Shown in pieces: positions 1 to 5,943 of a stretch of DNA of 6,102 nucleotides (the first letter of the stretch is position 1; each line of letters begins with the position of its first letter). Where the stretch lies: assembly GCA_902495985.1 (NCBI GenBank), contig CABUZF010000076.1, forward strand, positions 1 through 6,102, read 5' to 3'. The notes beneath the pieces are model-generated. The model was not told the origin of the DNA, did no database searches, and saw only the letters and a list, made by a program, of their open reading frames with translations. The stretch is from an uncultured Collinsella sp. Its GTDB lineage: Bacteria > Actinomycetota > Coriobacteriia > Coriobacteriales > Coriobacteriaceae. Both the position numbers and the translations under genes were made by a program.

Positions 1-776
1 CCACGGCGCAGGATCTTGCCGCCTCGCCGACACGCATCGACGTCGAGGGCCTCGACCTGTTCTATGGCGACCACCACGCGCTCAAGGACGTGAATATCAA
101 GATCCGCGACAAGCAGATCACCTCGTTCATCGGGCCTTCGGGCTGCGGAAAGTCCACGTTGCTGCGCTGTTTTAACCGCATGAACGACGGCATCAAGGAC
201 TGCCGCATCGAGGGCAAGATTGTGCTCGACGGCCAAGATATCCTGGGCGACTACGACGTCTGCCGCCTTCGCCAGCGCGTGGGCATGGTGTTCCAGCGTC
301 CTAACCCGTTTCCCATGAGCATCTACGACAACGTCGCGTATGGTCCGCGCGGCATGGGCGTGCGCGATCGCGCTGTGCTGGATGAGCTGGTCGAGGACTC
401 CCTTCGTCGCGCTGCGCTATGGGATGAGGTCAAGGACAAGCTCAAGGAGTCGGGCCTGGGTCTTTCGGGTGGACAGCAGCAGCGCCTGTGCATCGCCCGC
501 GCACTTGCCGTGCAGCCCGACATTCTGCTGATGGACGAGCCGACCTCGGCACTCGACCCTGTGTCGACGCTGGTGGTGGAGCAGCTGGCTTGCGAGCTCA
601 AAGAGACCTGTACGCTCGTGGTCGTTACGCACAATATGCAGCAGGCGGCGCGTATCTCCGACTCGGTCGCGTTCTTTTTGCTGGGCGAGTTGGTGGAGCA
701 TGCGCCCACCGCGCAACTCTTCAAGAATCCGTCCGATCCGCGCACGGCGGATTATTTGACGGGACGTTTTGGCTGA
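1..776 (+). CDS. pstB: Phosphate ABC transporter ATP-binding protein PstB (5' end outside window)
   Basis: This is the ATPase that powers the PstSCAB high-affinity phosphate importer; it sits on the cytoplasmic face of the PstA/PstC channel. The frame is open from base 3, so the gene begins just left of the window. A GTG at 90 would cut off the conserved N-terminal strand (RIDVEGLDLFYGDHHALKDV) and is not the real start. All ABC motifs are intact: Walker A GPSGCGKST at 132-158, Q-loop glutamine at 294-296 within FQRPNPFP, signature LSGGQQQR at 462-485, Walker B LLMDEP at 525-542 and the switch histidine at 630-632. The FQRPNPFPMSIYDNVAYG stretch and the ending NPSDPRTADYLTGRFG are typical of PstB rather than other ABC ATPases. 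About 257 residues are visible, close to full family length, so only a few are missing. A two-component pair follows after 64 bases. No phoU lies between them, unlike many pst operons. Confidence 0.95.
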   Translation, partial: TAQDLAASPTRIDVEGLDLFYGDHHALKDVNIKIRDKQITSFIGPSGCGKSTLLRCFNRMNDGIKDCRIEGKIVLDGQDILGDYDVCRLRQRVGMVFQRPNPFPMSIYDNVAYGPRGMGVRDRAVLDELVEDSLRRAALWDEVKDKLKESGLGLSGGQQQRLCIARALAVQPDILLMDEPTSALDPVSTLVVEQLACELKETCTLVVVTHNMQQAARISDSVAFFLLGELVEHAPTAQLFKNPSDPRTADYLTGRFG

Positions 777-786
777 TACCATCTAG

Positions 787-800
787 TAAAGGTGCCTTTA
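787..800. repeat. Perfect inverted repeat TAAAGG-TG-CCTTTA, possible operator
   Basis: Two exact 6-base arms (787-792 and 795-800) flank a 2-base centre in the 64-base gap between pstB and the response regulator gene. A compact dyad like this is more like a protein-binding site than an RNA hairpin, because a 2-base loop is too tight to fold well. A weak -10-like TAAGAT follows at 805-810, which would place the dyad over the promoter spacer or -35 region. Which protein binds is unknown. PhoB-class regulators usually prefer direct repeats, so self-regulation by the adjacent regulator is possible but not indicated by the symmetry. Confidence 0.4.
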
Positions 801-828
801 GGATTAAGATGCGGTCATGCCGGCCGCA

Positions 829-835
829 AAGGGGT
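829..835 (+). promoter_or_regulatory. Ribosome binding site AAAGGGG that sets the regulator start at 841
   Basis: A purine-rich AAAGGGG lies 5 bases before the ATG at 841. An in-frame ATG at 817 has no comparable site upstream, and starting there would add eight residues (MPAAKGFN) ahead of the usual receiver-domain opening strand MIYYVEDD. The later start is therefore preferred. Confidence 0.75.
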
Positions 836-840
836 TCAAC

Positions 841-1569
841 ATGATCTATTACGTCGAGGACGATGACAACATCAGGGATTTGACGGTCTATGCACTGCGC
901 AAGCAGGGGATCGAGGCCGAAGGCTTTTCGTGCGACGGTGAGTTTAAGGCTGCCGTGGCGCGACGGGTACCCGATGCCGTCCTGCTCGACATCATGCTGC
1001 CCGATACCGATGGCTTGGCGATTATGCGTCGCCTGCGTGCCGATCGCCTGACGGCGACGGTGCCCATCATGATGCTTACCGCCAAGGATACCGAGCTCGA
1101 CAAGGTGATGGCGCTCGATGGCGGTGCCGACGATTACCTGACTAAGCCGTTTTCGCTCATGGAGCTCGCCAGCCGCTGCCGCGCACTGCTGCGTCGCGGC
1201 GGCATGGTCAAACAGGCAAGCGATGTGCTCAGCGTGGGCGACATCGTGCTTTTGCCCAGCCATCGCGAGGTGACCGTTGCCGGCGAGCCGCTCAAACTCA
1301 CCTTGCGCGAGTTCGATTTGCTCGAATATCTTATGCGCAAGCCCGGCGTGGTCTTTACCCGCGAGTCGTTGCTGCAGAGCGTGTGGGGCTGGGACTTCGA
1401 CGGCGGTTCGCGCACCGTTGACGTGCACGTGCAGACGCTTCGCCAAAAATTGGGCGAGCATGCCGGCGCCATCGAGACGGTGCGCGGCGTGGGTTACCGC
1501 TTGGCCGAGCCTTCTGCCGGTGATGGTGCCGAAGGTGCCGACGCCGCGGCCACCGCATCGGAGGAGTAG
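841..1569 (+). CDS. OmpR/PhoB-family DNA-binding response regulator (PhoP/RegX3-like)
   Basis: This is a cytoplasmic transcription regulator of 242 residues, started at 841 on ribosome-binding-site grounds. The receiver domain (about residues 1-115) has the acidic pocket E6-D7-D8, phospho-acceptor D50 in LLDIMLPDTDG, switch threonine T80 and the invariant lysine K102 in DDYLTKPF. The C-terminal winged-helix DNA-binding domain (about 128-225) shows the class hallmarks LTLREFDLLEYLM, TRESLLQSVWGWDF, RTVDVHVQTLRQKLG and VRGVGYRL. After that comes an Ala/Gly/Glu-rich tail of about 17 residues whose last codons also carry the kinase gene's ribosome binding site. Position directly after pstB and before a sensor kinase suggests phosphate-starvation control, as for PhoB, PhoP or RegX3. 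That role comes from context, because the family cannot be told apart by sequence alone here. Confidence 0.93.
   Translation: MIYYVEDDDNIRDLTVYALRKQGIEAEGFSCDGEFKAAVARRVPDAVLLDIMLPDTDGLAIMRRLRADRLTATVPIMMLTAKDTELDKVMALDGGADDYLTKPFSLMELASRCRALLRRGGMVKQASDVLSVGDIVLLPSHREVTVAGEPLKLTLREFDLLEYLMRKPGVVFTRESLLQSVWGWDFDGGSRTVDVHVQTLRQKLGEHAGAIETVRGVGYRLAEPSAGDGAEGADAAATASEE
1560..1566 (+). promoter_or_regulatory. Ribosome binding site GGAGGAG for the kinase, inside the regulator's last codons
   Basis: GGAGGAG ends 6 bases before the GTG at 1573 and overlaps the final Glu codons just before the TAG of the regulator gene. The strength and spacing support the rare GTG start of the kinase and suggest translational coupling of the two proteins. 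Confidence 0.85.
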
Positions 1570-1572
1570 CCC

Positions 1573-2997
1573 GTGGTCTTCGCCCCCCAGGGAAAACATA
1601 CGCTGTCGCACCGCGTTTTTGTGACGATCTTTGTCTGCGCCATGGCGGTTATCGTGGCGTTTACGGTGCTGGGTGCGTTCTTTGTGCAAAACACCTTGGC
1701 GGATGCCACGAGTGCCAATCTGGCGCAGGAAACCGAGCTCATTGCTGCCGCTCTCGACGAGCAGCAGGAGCCCACCCCGTTCTTGCGTAGCCTCGATCGC
1801 GAGGACTTGCGCATCACGTTGATTAACAAGGATGGATCGGTTGCCTACGACAACGAGGCGTCGCCTTCCACACTGCCCAACCATGGCGATCGCCCCGAGG
1901 TCATCGAGGCCTTTGAGAGCGGTTCGGGTTCCGCGGAGCGCGCGAGCTCTACGCTCGACGAGATTATGCTGTATCGCGCCGTCGCCCTTGATAACGGCCA
2001 GGTTGTCCGCTTGGCGCAGGCCCAGCCTGGCGTTGCGGCGATTTTGCTGTCGATGGTGGCGCCGATGCTGCTTATCGCAGCAGCGGGTGCGGTACTCTCG
2101 TTTTTTATGGCGCGCCGCGAGTCCCGTGCCATCATCGCGCCGTTGCAAGAGGTGGATTTGGACCACCCGCGCCGTAGCTATGAGCACGCCTATGCCGAGA
2201 TGGTCCCCATGCTTGAGCGTATCGAGTCGCAACGCCAGGAACTCAAGCGCCAAATGGCGGTGCTAGCGGACAACGACCGTATGCGCCGCGAGTTCACGGC
2301 GAATATCACCCATGAGCTCAAGACGCCGCTTACGGCGATTTCGGGCTATGCCGAGCTCATCGCAAACGGCATGGTCGAGGGCGAGGACGACCTGCGTAAC
2401 TTTGGCGGTCGCATCTATCGTGAGGCGGGCCGCTTGGCAGCGCTTGTCAACGACATCCTTACGCTGTCTAACTTGGACGAGGCCGAGCATGCAACTGAGG
2501 GCGAGGCGGTGCCCATTGGATCCACGGAGCCTATTGAGTTCTCGCGTGCCATCTACGCGGTTGAGCAGCGTCTTGAACAGGTTGCCCGTCAGGCGAATGT
2601 GACGATAAGTCATGAGACCAAGCCTGTGGTCATCGAAGGCGTGTCGCGCTTGATTGACGAGCTCATCTATAATCTGGCAAGCAACGCCATCCGCTACAAT
2701 CGACCCGGCGGTACGGTTACGCTGCAGTGCGGCACCAACGACGAAGGTCATCCGTTCCTTGCGGTCGCCGACACGGGAATCGGTATCGCGCCTGAAGAAC
2801 AGGGCAAGGTATTTGAGCGGTTCTATCGCGTGGACAAGAGCAGGTCCAAGGCACGCGGCGGAACCGGCCTGGGGCTTGCCATTGTCAAGCATGCGGCCCT
2901 GTATCATCACGCCACGCTCGATCTGTCGAGCGAGTTGGGCGTGGGAACCACCATTACGGTGACGTTTCCCATACAGCAGGACGAGCCATTCGCATAG
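1573..2997 (+). CDS. Membrane sensor histidine kinase (PhoR-like)
   Basis: This is a 474-residue sensor kinase, the likely partner of the upstream regulator: the genes are 3 bases apart and share a ribosome binding site region. A short cytoplasmic start is followed by membrane segment 1 (about residues 15-38), an extracytoplasmic domain of about 115 residues (39-153), then membrane segment 2 (about 154-180). A charged linker (181-240) leads to the HisKA domain with phospho-accepting H247 in FTANITHELKTPLTAISGY. The ATP-binding domain has N367/N371 in NLASNAIRYN, D400 in DTGIGI, the FERFYRVDKSRS segment, and GGTGLGL at 429-435. All catalytic motifs are intact. I see no clear PAS domain and at best a degenerate HAMP in the linker, whereas many PhoR proteins carry a PAS domain. 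Phosphate sensing is inferred from the pstB neighbour; the outer domain itself is not recognisable. Confidence 0.93.
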   Translation: MVFAPQGKHTLSHRVFVTIFVCAMAVIVAFTVLGAFFVQNTLADATSANLAQETELIAAALDEQQEPTPFLRSLDREDLRITLINKDGSVAYDNEASPSTLPNHGDRPEVIEAFESGSGSAERASSTLDEIMLYRAVALDNGQVVRLAQAQPGVAAILLSMVAPMLLIAAAGAVLSFFMARRESRAIIAPLQEVDLDHPRRSYEHAYAEMVPMLERIESQRQELKRQMAVLADNDRMRREFTANITHELKTPLTAISGYAELIANGMVEGEDDLRNFGGRIYREAGRLAALVNDILTLSNLDEAEHATEGEAVPIGSTEPIEFSRAIYAVEQRLEQVARQANVTISHETKPVVIEGVSRLIDELIYNLASNAIRYNRPGGTVTLQCGTNDEGHPFLAVADTGIGIAPEEQGKVFERFYRVDKSRSKARGGTGLGLAIVKHAALYHHATLDLSSELGVGTTITVTFPIQQDEPFA

Positions 2998-3022
2998 CGA
3001 TATAACATAGATATTGATGTAG

Positions 3023-3051
3023 ACGCCGCATTTGACTTTCGGGTGCGGCGT
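3023..3051 (+). terminator. Probable intrinsic terminator after the sensor kinase
   Basis: An exact 8-bp stem (ACGCCGCA at 3023-3030 with TGCGGCGT at 3044-3051) closes a 13-base loop, starting 26 bases after the kinase stop. The following T-rich stretch (TGTTGTGCAATTTT) is interrupted, so termination may be partial. It separates the phosphate unit from the polysaccharide/tyrosine-kinase unit. Confidence 0.65.
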
Positions 3052-3192
3052 TGTTGTGCAATTTTACGATTGCTTCCGACATTTTTACAGGAGAGCCTGT
3101 TTCTTATGTATAGAGTTTGGTCTCGGTAAAAAGATGCGATAACATACGGGCAGTTTTGTCAATCCGAACTGGGGAAATGAAAGGCAAGCTGC
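3052..3192 (+). promoter_or_regulatory. AT-rich leader with candidate promoters for the tyrosine-kinase operon
   Basis: This gap is clearly more AT-rich than the flanking genes and should hold the promoter of the three-gene unit. One candidate is TTTACA at 3084-3089 (5 of 6 to the -35 consensus) with TATAGA at 3109-3114, although the 19-base spacer is long. Another is TTGGTC at 3117-3122 with TAACAT at 3140-3145 over a 17-base spacer; this second -10 can also be read as an extended TGC-GATAAC. A small 5-bp hairpin (ACAGG 3087-3091 with CCTGT 3096-3100) overlaps the first. Neither promoter is strong enough to call firmly. The ribosome binding site AAAGG at 3180-3184 is clear. Confidence 0.4.
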
Positions 3193-3849
3193 ATGACCCT
3201 TCTCGAACTGTTCCAGCTGCTCAAAAAGCACCTTCAGCTGGTCATCACCCTTCCGGTGGTCTGCGCGATCGCCATGGGCATCGTGTCCTTCGCTGCGATG
3301 GACAACACCTATACCGCGACGACGAGCATGTACATTCTCGCCAAGACCGACGATAGCGGTCAGATGAGCTACAACGATCTCTCGGCGAGCCAGATGCTTT
3401 CCAACGATATCGCCACGCTGCTGGATAGCGATAGCGTTAAGAGCGGCGCCGCCAAGGAACTGGGCCTCACCGATCTGGATGACTACAAGGTGTCTGTTTC
3501 CTCCGAGACCACCACGCGCGTCATTACGCTTTCGGTTACCGGCACCGATGCCAAGGAGACGGCTGAGGTCGCAAAGGCCATAGCTAGCTCGGTGAGTACG
3601 GTCGCTCAGAACGTCGGCGCTGCCCAGAGCATCAACGTTATCGACGAGGCTAAGACCCCCGAAGCCCCCAGCGGCCCCAAGCGCACGCTGTATATTGCCG
3701 TCGCGTTCCTCGCCGGTATCTTTATCGCAGTTGCCTATGTCGTTTTGGCAGACATGCTCAATACCCGCATCCGCGGTGCCGAAGAGGCAGAAGAGCTCCT
3801 GGGTATTCCCGTTGTTGGCCGAATTCCGGCTATGAAAGGTGGTAAATAG
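3193..3849 (+). CDS. Wzz/CpsC-like polysaccharide co-polymerase and tyrosine-kinase activator
   Basis: This is a 218-residue membrane protein of the Wzz/chain-length-determinant family, matching the CpsC/YwqC type that works with a separate tyrosine kinase. Membrane segment 1 is at about 14-36. An extracytoplasmic region (37-165) starts with the typical NTYTATTSMYIL strand and contains SASQMLSNDIATLL. Membrane segment 2 (about 166-186) is preceded by the proline-rich PEAPSGPKR (156-164), a hallmark of the family. The 32-residue cytoplasmic tail (187-218) is the part that, in characterised CpsC/CapA proteins, docks on and activates the kinase. Start: ATG at 3193 with AAAGG 8 bases upstream. 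The kinase gene begins 2 bases after this stop, consistent with a two-protein kinase split across adjacent genes, as in Gram-positives, rather than the fused proteobacterial Wzc form. Confidence 0.9.
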   Translation: MTLLELFQLLKKHLQLVITLPVVCAIAMGIVSFAAMDNTYTATTSMYILAKTDDSGQMSYNDLSASQMLSNDIATLLDSDSVKSGAAKELGLTDLDDYKVSVSSETTTRVITLSVTGTDAKETAEVAKAIASSVSTVAQNVGAAQSINVIDEAKTPEAPSGPKRTLYIAVAFLAGIFIAVAYVVLADMLNTRIRGAEEAEELLGIPVVGRIPAMKGGK

Positions 3850-3851
3850 GC

Positions 3852-4589
3852 ATGGCTAAGGCAAAGAACACCGATAAGCTCGTTGTACAGAATGCCGCCA
3901 AGACCCTTCTGGCCAACATCCGCTTTGCGAGCGTGGACGACCCCATTCGCACCATTACCGTTACCTCCTCGATTCCCAACGAGGGCAAGTCTACGGTTTC
4001 CATTAACCTTGCTCAGGCAATCGCCACGAGCGGCAAGTCCGTGCTCCTGGTCGAGGCCGATATGCGTCGCAGGTCCCTTTCCGATATGCTCGGCGTTCGT
4101 TCGCGCGGCGGACTCTATGCGGTCCTTTCCGAGCAGATCTCCATTGACCAGGCAATTGTCGAGACGGGTCAGAAGAACTTCTACTTCCTCGATGCCGAGC
4201 CGCATATTCCCAATCCTGCCGACATCATCGTCTCTCACCGCTTTGCCAAGCTGGTAAAGGCACTGTCCGCCAAGTTCCAGTACGTCATCTTTGATGCTCC
4301 CCCGGTCGGCACCTTCATCGATGCTGCCGAGATTGCCAGCCTGACCGACGGTACGCTGTTCGTGGTGCGCGAGGACTTCACCAAGCGCGAGGAGGCGCTC
4401 AACGCCATCGGTCAGCTTAAGAAGTCCGAGAAGGTCAAGCTCATCGGTACCGTTATGAACTACTGCGAGACCGAGACCAGCGAGTACTACTATTCTTACT
4501 ACACCAAGGACGGTAAGAAGGTTAAGAAGGGCTCCGACGATCAGGGCACTTCCAAAAAGGGCATCTTCACCAACCGAGCAAACGTTTAG
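3852..4589 (+). CDS. CpsD-like bacterial tyrosine kinase (BY-kinase)
   Basis: This 245-residue cytoplasmic P-loop kinase is the partner of the preceding membrane activator. Autophosphorylation of its C-terminal tyrosines normally tunes polymer chain length and export. Motifs: Walker A SSIPNEGKST with K46; Walker A' LLVEADMRRR (residues 66-74), with E68 where the usual IDADLRRP-type sequence has Asp; Walker B YVIFDAPPVG with D148; tyrosine cluster Y212-Y213-Y214-S-Y216-Y217. Two things are odd. The EAYRTLRTNI oligomerisation motif is altered to NAAKTLLANI (about 14-23). About 28 Lys/Gly/Ser-rich residues follow the tyrosine cluster, which usually sits near the very end. The start is supported by AAAGGTGG at 3835-3842 inside the end of the upstream gene, and the phosphatase gene follows 17 bases after the stop. 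MinD/ParA-type ATPases share the fold, but the context and tyrosine cluster favour a BY-kinase. Confidence 0.9.
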   Translation: MAKAKNTDKLVVQNAAKTLLANIRFASVDDPIRTITVTSSIPNEGKSTVSINLAQAIATSGKSVLLVEADMRRRSLSDMLGVRSRGGLYAVLSEQISIDQAIVETGQKNFYFLDAEPHIPNPADIIVSHRFAKLVKALSAKFQYVIFDAPPVGTFIDAAEIASLTDGTLFVVREDFTKREEALNAIGQLKKSEKVKLIGTVMNYCETETSEYYYSYYTKDGKKVKKGSDDQGTSKKGIFTNRANV

Positions 4590-4606
4590 TTGATTAAGGC
4601 TGACCT

Positions 4607-5257
4607 ATGCGTGACATTCATTGCCATATCTTGCCGGGTGTAGACGACGGCGCCGCCGATCTCGATGAGAGCTTGGCGATGCTCGAGGCTGCCAAGCGGG
4701 CCGGGGTAACCAAAATCGTTTGCACTCCTCACTGCCGTGATCCCTATTTTGATTACGACAAGATGTGGGATGCCTTTGAGCTGCTGCGTGATAACGCTGA
4801 CGGTTTTCCGCTCCAGATGGGCTTCGAGGTCAACCATCGAAAGCTCGTTGAGCTTGGTATCGATGCCGCGGAGCACTTGCATTTCGATGGGACCAATGAG
4901 TTCCTACTTGAGCTTTCGACGCATGCCGATGCGTATGCGTTTAGAGAGTACGAGAACACGATTTACGATTTGCAGTGCCGTGGCTACCAGGTGATCATCG
5001 CTCATCCTGAGCGCTATCGTGCGGTTCAAAAGGATGTAAGCGTGGCGGAGCGCCTGGTCGATATGGGCTGCAAGCTGCAAGCTTCGGCGGACTTTATTGC
5101 CGGCGGTCGCTTTGGTCGCGAGAAAAAGCCGGCACAGCGCCTGTTCGATCAGAACCTGTACAGCTTCATCGCGAGCGATGCCCATAACGTGGGTCATTAC
5201 GACTGCCTGGCGAAGGCTCGCGCGAAGTTTAGCGTGCGCGGAGCTCATTTTCGATAA
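4607..5257 (+). CDS. CpsB-like PHP-family protein-tyrosine phosphatase
   Basis: This 216-residue cytoplasmic metal-dependent phosphatase of the PHP superfamily (CpsB/YwqE/Wzh type) dephosphorylates the tyrosine kinase and closes the regulatory cycle. The metal-binding residues are present in order: DIHCHILPGVDDGA (H5, H7, D13/D14), CTPH (H42), GFEV (E74), AHPERY (H133) and ASDAHN (D191, H193). The HILPGVDDGA opening distinguishes it from histidinol phosphatases or DNA-polymerase PHP domains. Only 23 residues follow H193 and the protein is shorter than typical members of about 240-255 residues, so the C-terminal helix region looks trimmed. All catalytic positions are kept and I see no sign of a frameshift beyond the stop. 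Start: ATG at 4607 with TAAGGC about 6 bases upstream, 17 bases after the kinase stop, so probably cotranscribed. Confidence 0.9.
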   Translation: MRDIHCHILPGVDDGAADLDESLAMLEAAKRAGVTKIVCTPHCRDPYFDYDKMWDAFELLRDNADGFPLQMGFEVNHRKLVELGIDAAEHLHFDGTNEFLLELSTHADAYAFREYENTIYDLQCRGYQVIIAHPERYRAVQKDVSVAERLVDMGCKLQASADFIAGGRFGREKKPAQRLFDQNLYSFIASDAHNVGHYDCLAKARAKFSVRGAHFR

Positions 5258-5262
5258 AATCT
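5251..5262 (+). promoter_or_regulatory. Possible -10 element for the acetyltransferase, overlapping the phosphatase stop
   Basis: TCGATAAAATCT contains a -10-like GATAAA/TAAAAT and includes the TAA stop of the phosphatase gene. Nine bases, ATAAAATCT, recur at 5908-5916 upstream of htpG. No good -35 lies at the right distance, so this is weak support for a separate promoter. Confidence 0.25.
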
Positions 5263-5295
5263 GTCCCTAACGTTCGCATTGAATGAAAGGGCAGC

Positions 5296-5796
5296 ATGGA
5301 TATCCAACTTAAGACGGGATGCTTTGATGACGCGGCGTTGGTGCGCCGCGTCGTTTTTATGGACGAGCAGGGCTACGAGAATGAGTTCGACGCTATCGAC
5401 GAGGATCCGAACTGCATTCATGTGACGCTCTATGTAGACGGCGAGCTTGCCGGTTGCTCGCGCGTGTTTCCCGAAGAGCTTGAGCGCGCGGCTGACGCAG
5501 AGGCTCCAGTGTCGCCGGCGTGCGACTTGGACGAAGGCGTCGCGGCGGGGGAGACCTACATTATGGGGCGCGTGGCCGTGTTGCCGAGCATGCGCCGTCG
5601 CGGTCTGGCGAGTGCGATCGTTGAGGTCAGTGATGCGTGTGCGCGCGATGCCGGCGCTAAGCTTATTAAGCTGCATGCGCAGGAATACGTGCTGCCGCTC
5701 TATGCCAAGGCGGGCTACACGCAGATTGCCCCGGTGGACTACGAAGACGAGGGCCAGCCCCATGCTTGGATGTCCAAGCGCGTAGATGGCAGATAG
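5296..5796 (+). CDS. GNAT-family N-acetyltransferase, ElaA-like
   Basis: This 166-residue cytoplasmic acetyl-CoA-dependent N-acetyltransferase has the ElaA/YjcF-type pattern. It opens with LVRRVVFMDEQGYENEFD (about 15-32), has the HVTLYVDGELAGCSRVFPEE strand pair, then the acetyl-CoA-binding motif A (MGRVAVLPSMRRRGLAS, residues 90-106, with the R100-x-x-G103-x-A105 pyrophosphate loop). The LHAQEYVLPLYAKAGY segment and the final EGQPHAWMSK match the usual motif B and C-terminal pattern. An acidic insertion around residues 64-85 (ERAADAEAPVSPACDLDEG) lengthens the loop before motif A. The substrate cannot be told. Start: ATG at 5296 with AAAGGG only 4 bases upstream. It lies 38 bases after the phosphatase and may be cotranscribed or have its own promoter. 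No functional link to polysaccharide control is evident. Confidence 0.88.
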   Translation: MDIQLKTGCFDDAALVRRVVFMDEQGYENEFDAIDEDPNCIHVTLYVDGELAGCSRVFPEELERAADAEAPVSPACDLDEGVAAGETYIMGRVAVLPSMRRRGLASAIVEVSDACARDAGAKLIKLHAQEYVLPLYAKAGYTQIAPVDYEDEGQPHAWMSKRVDGR

Positions 5797-5834
5797 GGAC
5801 GTTCCTTTCCTGCCGGCAGTTTGGGACACTCCTT
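5796..5834. repeat. Short repeat-like element: two near-identical 12-mers around a 10-bp palindrome
   Basis: GGGACGTTCCTT (5796-5807) recurs as GGGACACTCCTT (5823-5834), 27 bases apart with 10 of 12 bases identical. Between them is the perfect palindrome CTGCCGGCAG (5810-5819). The first copy starts on the last base of the acetyltransferase stop codon. This layout resembles dispersed intergenic REP-type units, but only one unit is in the window, so membership of a repeat family is inferred. The palindrome has no loop, so it is a poor terminator. Confidence 0.4.
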
Positions 5835-5943
5835 GGCAATTGGTGCATCGGAGCGCTTAGACATACAGTTTTTCGATTCCGTATGTATATATGCGCGCTA
5901 TTAGGTTATAAAATCTAAGTCTGAACATAGCAGGTCTGCGATG
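5835..5943 (+). promoter_or_regulatory. AT-rich upstream region of htpG with candidate promoter
   Basis: This AT-rich stretch should hold the htpG promoter. The best -10 is TATAAAAT at 5907-5914, which would start transcription near 5920, but no convincing -35 lies 16-18 bases before it. An alternative is TAGACA at 5858-5863 (5 of 6 to the -35 consensus) with a poor -10 around 5882-5889. An inverted repeat, ACATAC (5861-5866) with GTATGT (5881-5886), lies across this region. I see no CIRCE (HrcA) or HAIR (HspR) heat-shock operator. Confidence 0.4.

Noticed and set aside
817..840. ATG at 817 as the start of the response regulator
   Set aside because: It lacks a good ribosome binding site, and AAAGGGG at 829-835 points to the ATG at 841, where the receiver domain normally begins.
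721..2253. A 510-codon open frame on the minus strand across the regulator and kinase genes
   Set aside because: It is antisense to two unmistakable genes and spans their junction. Its His/Arg/Gln-rich composition fits a shadow frame of GC-rich codons, and it shows no recognisable domain.
3117..3356. A 79-codon + strand frame running into the co-polymerase gene, with an internal ATG at 3177
   Set aside because: It overlaps the start of a convincing gene in another frame. Its product is low-complexity and charged, and the good ribosome binding site fits the ATG at 3193 better.
5245..5829. A 194-codon minus-strand open frame over the acetyltransferase
   Set aside because: It overlaps an intact GNAT gene in antisense, is rich in Arg/His/Ala and has no family motif.
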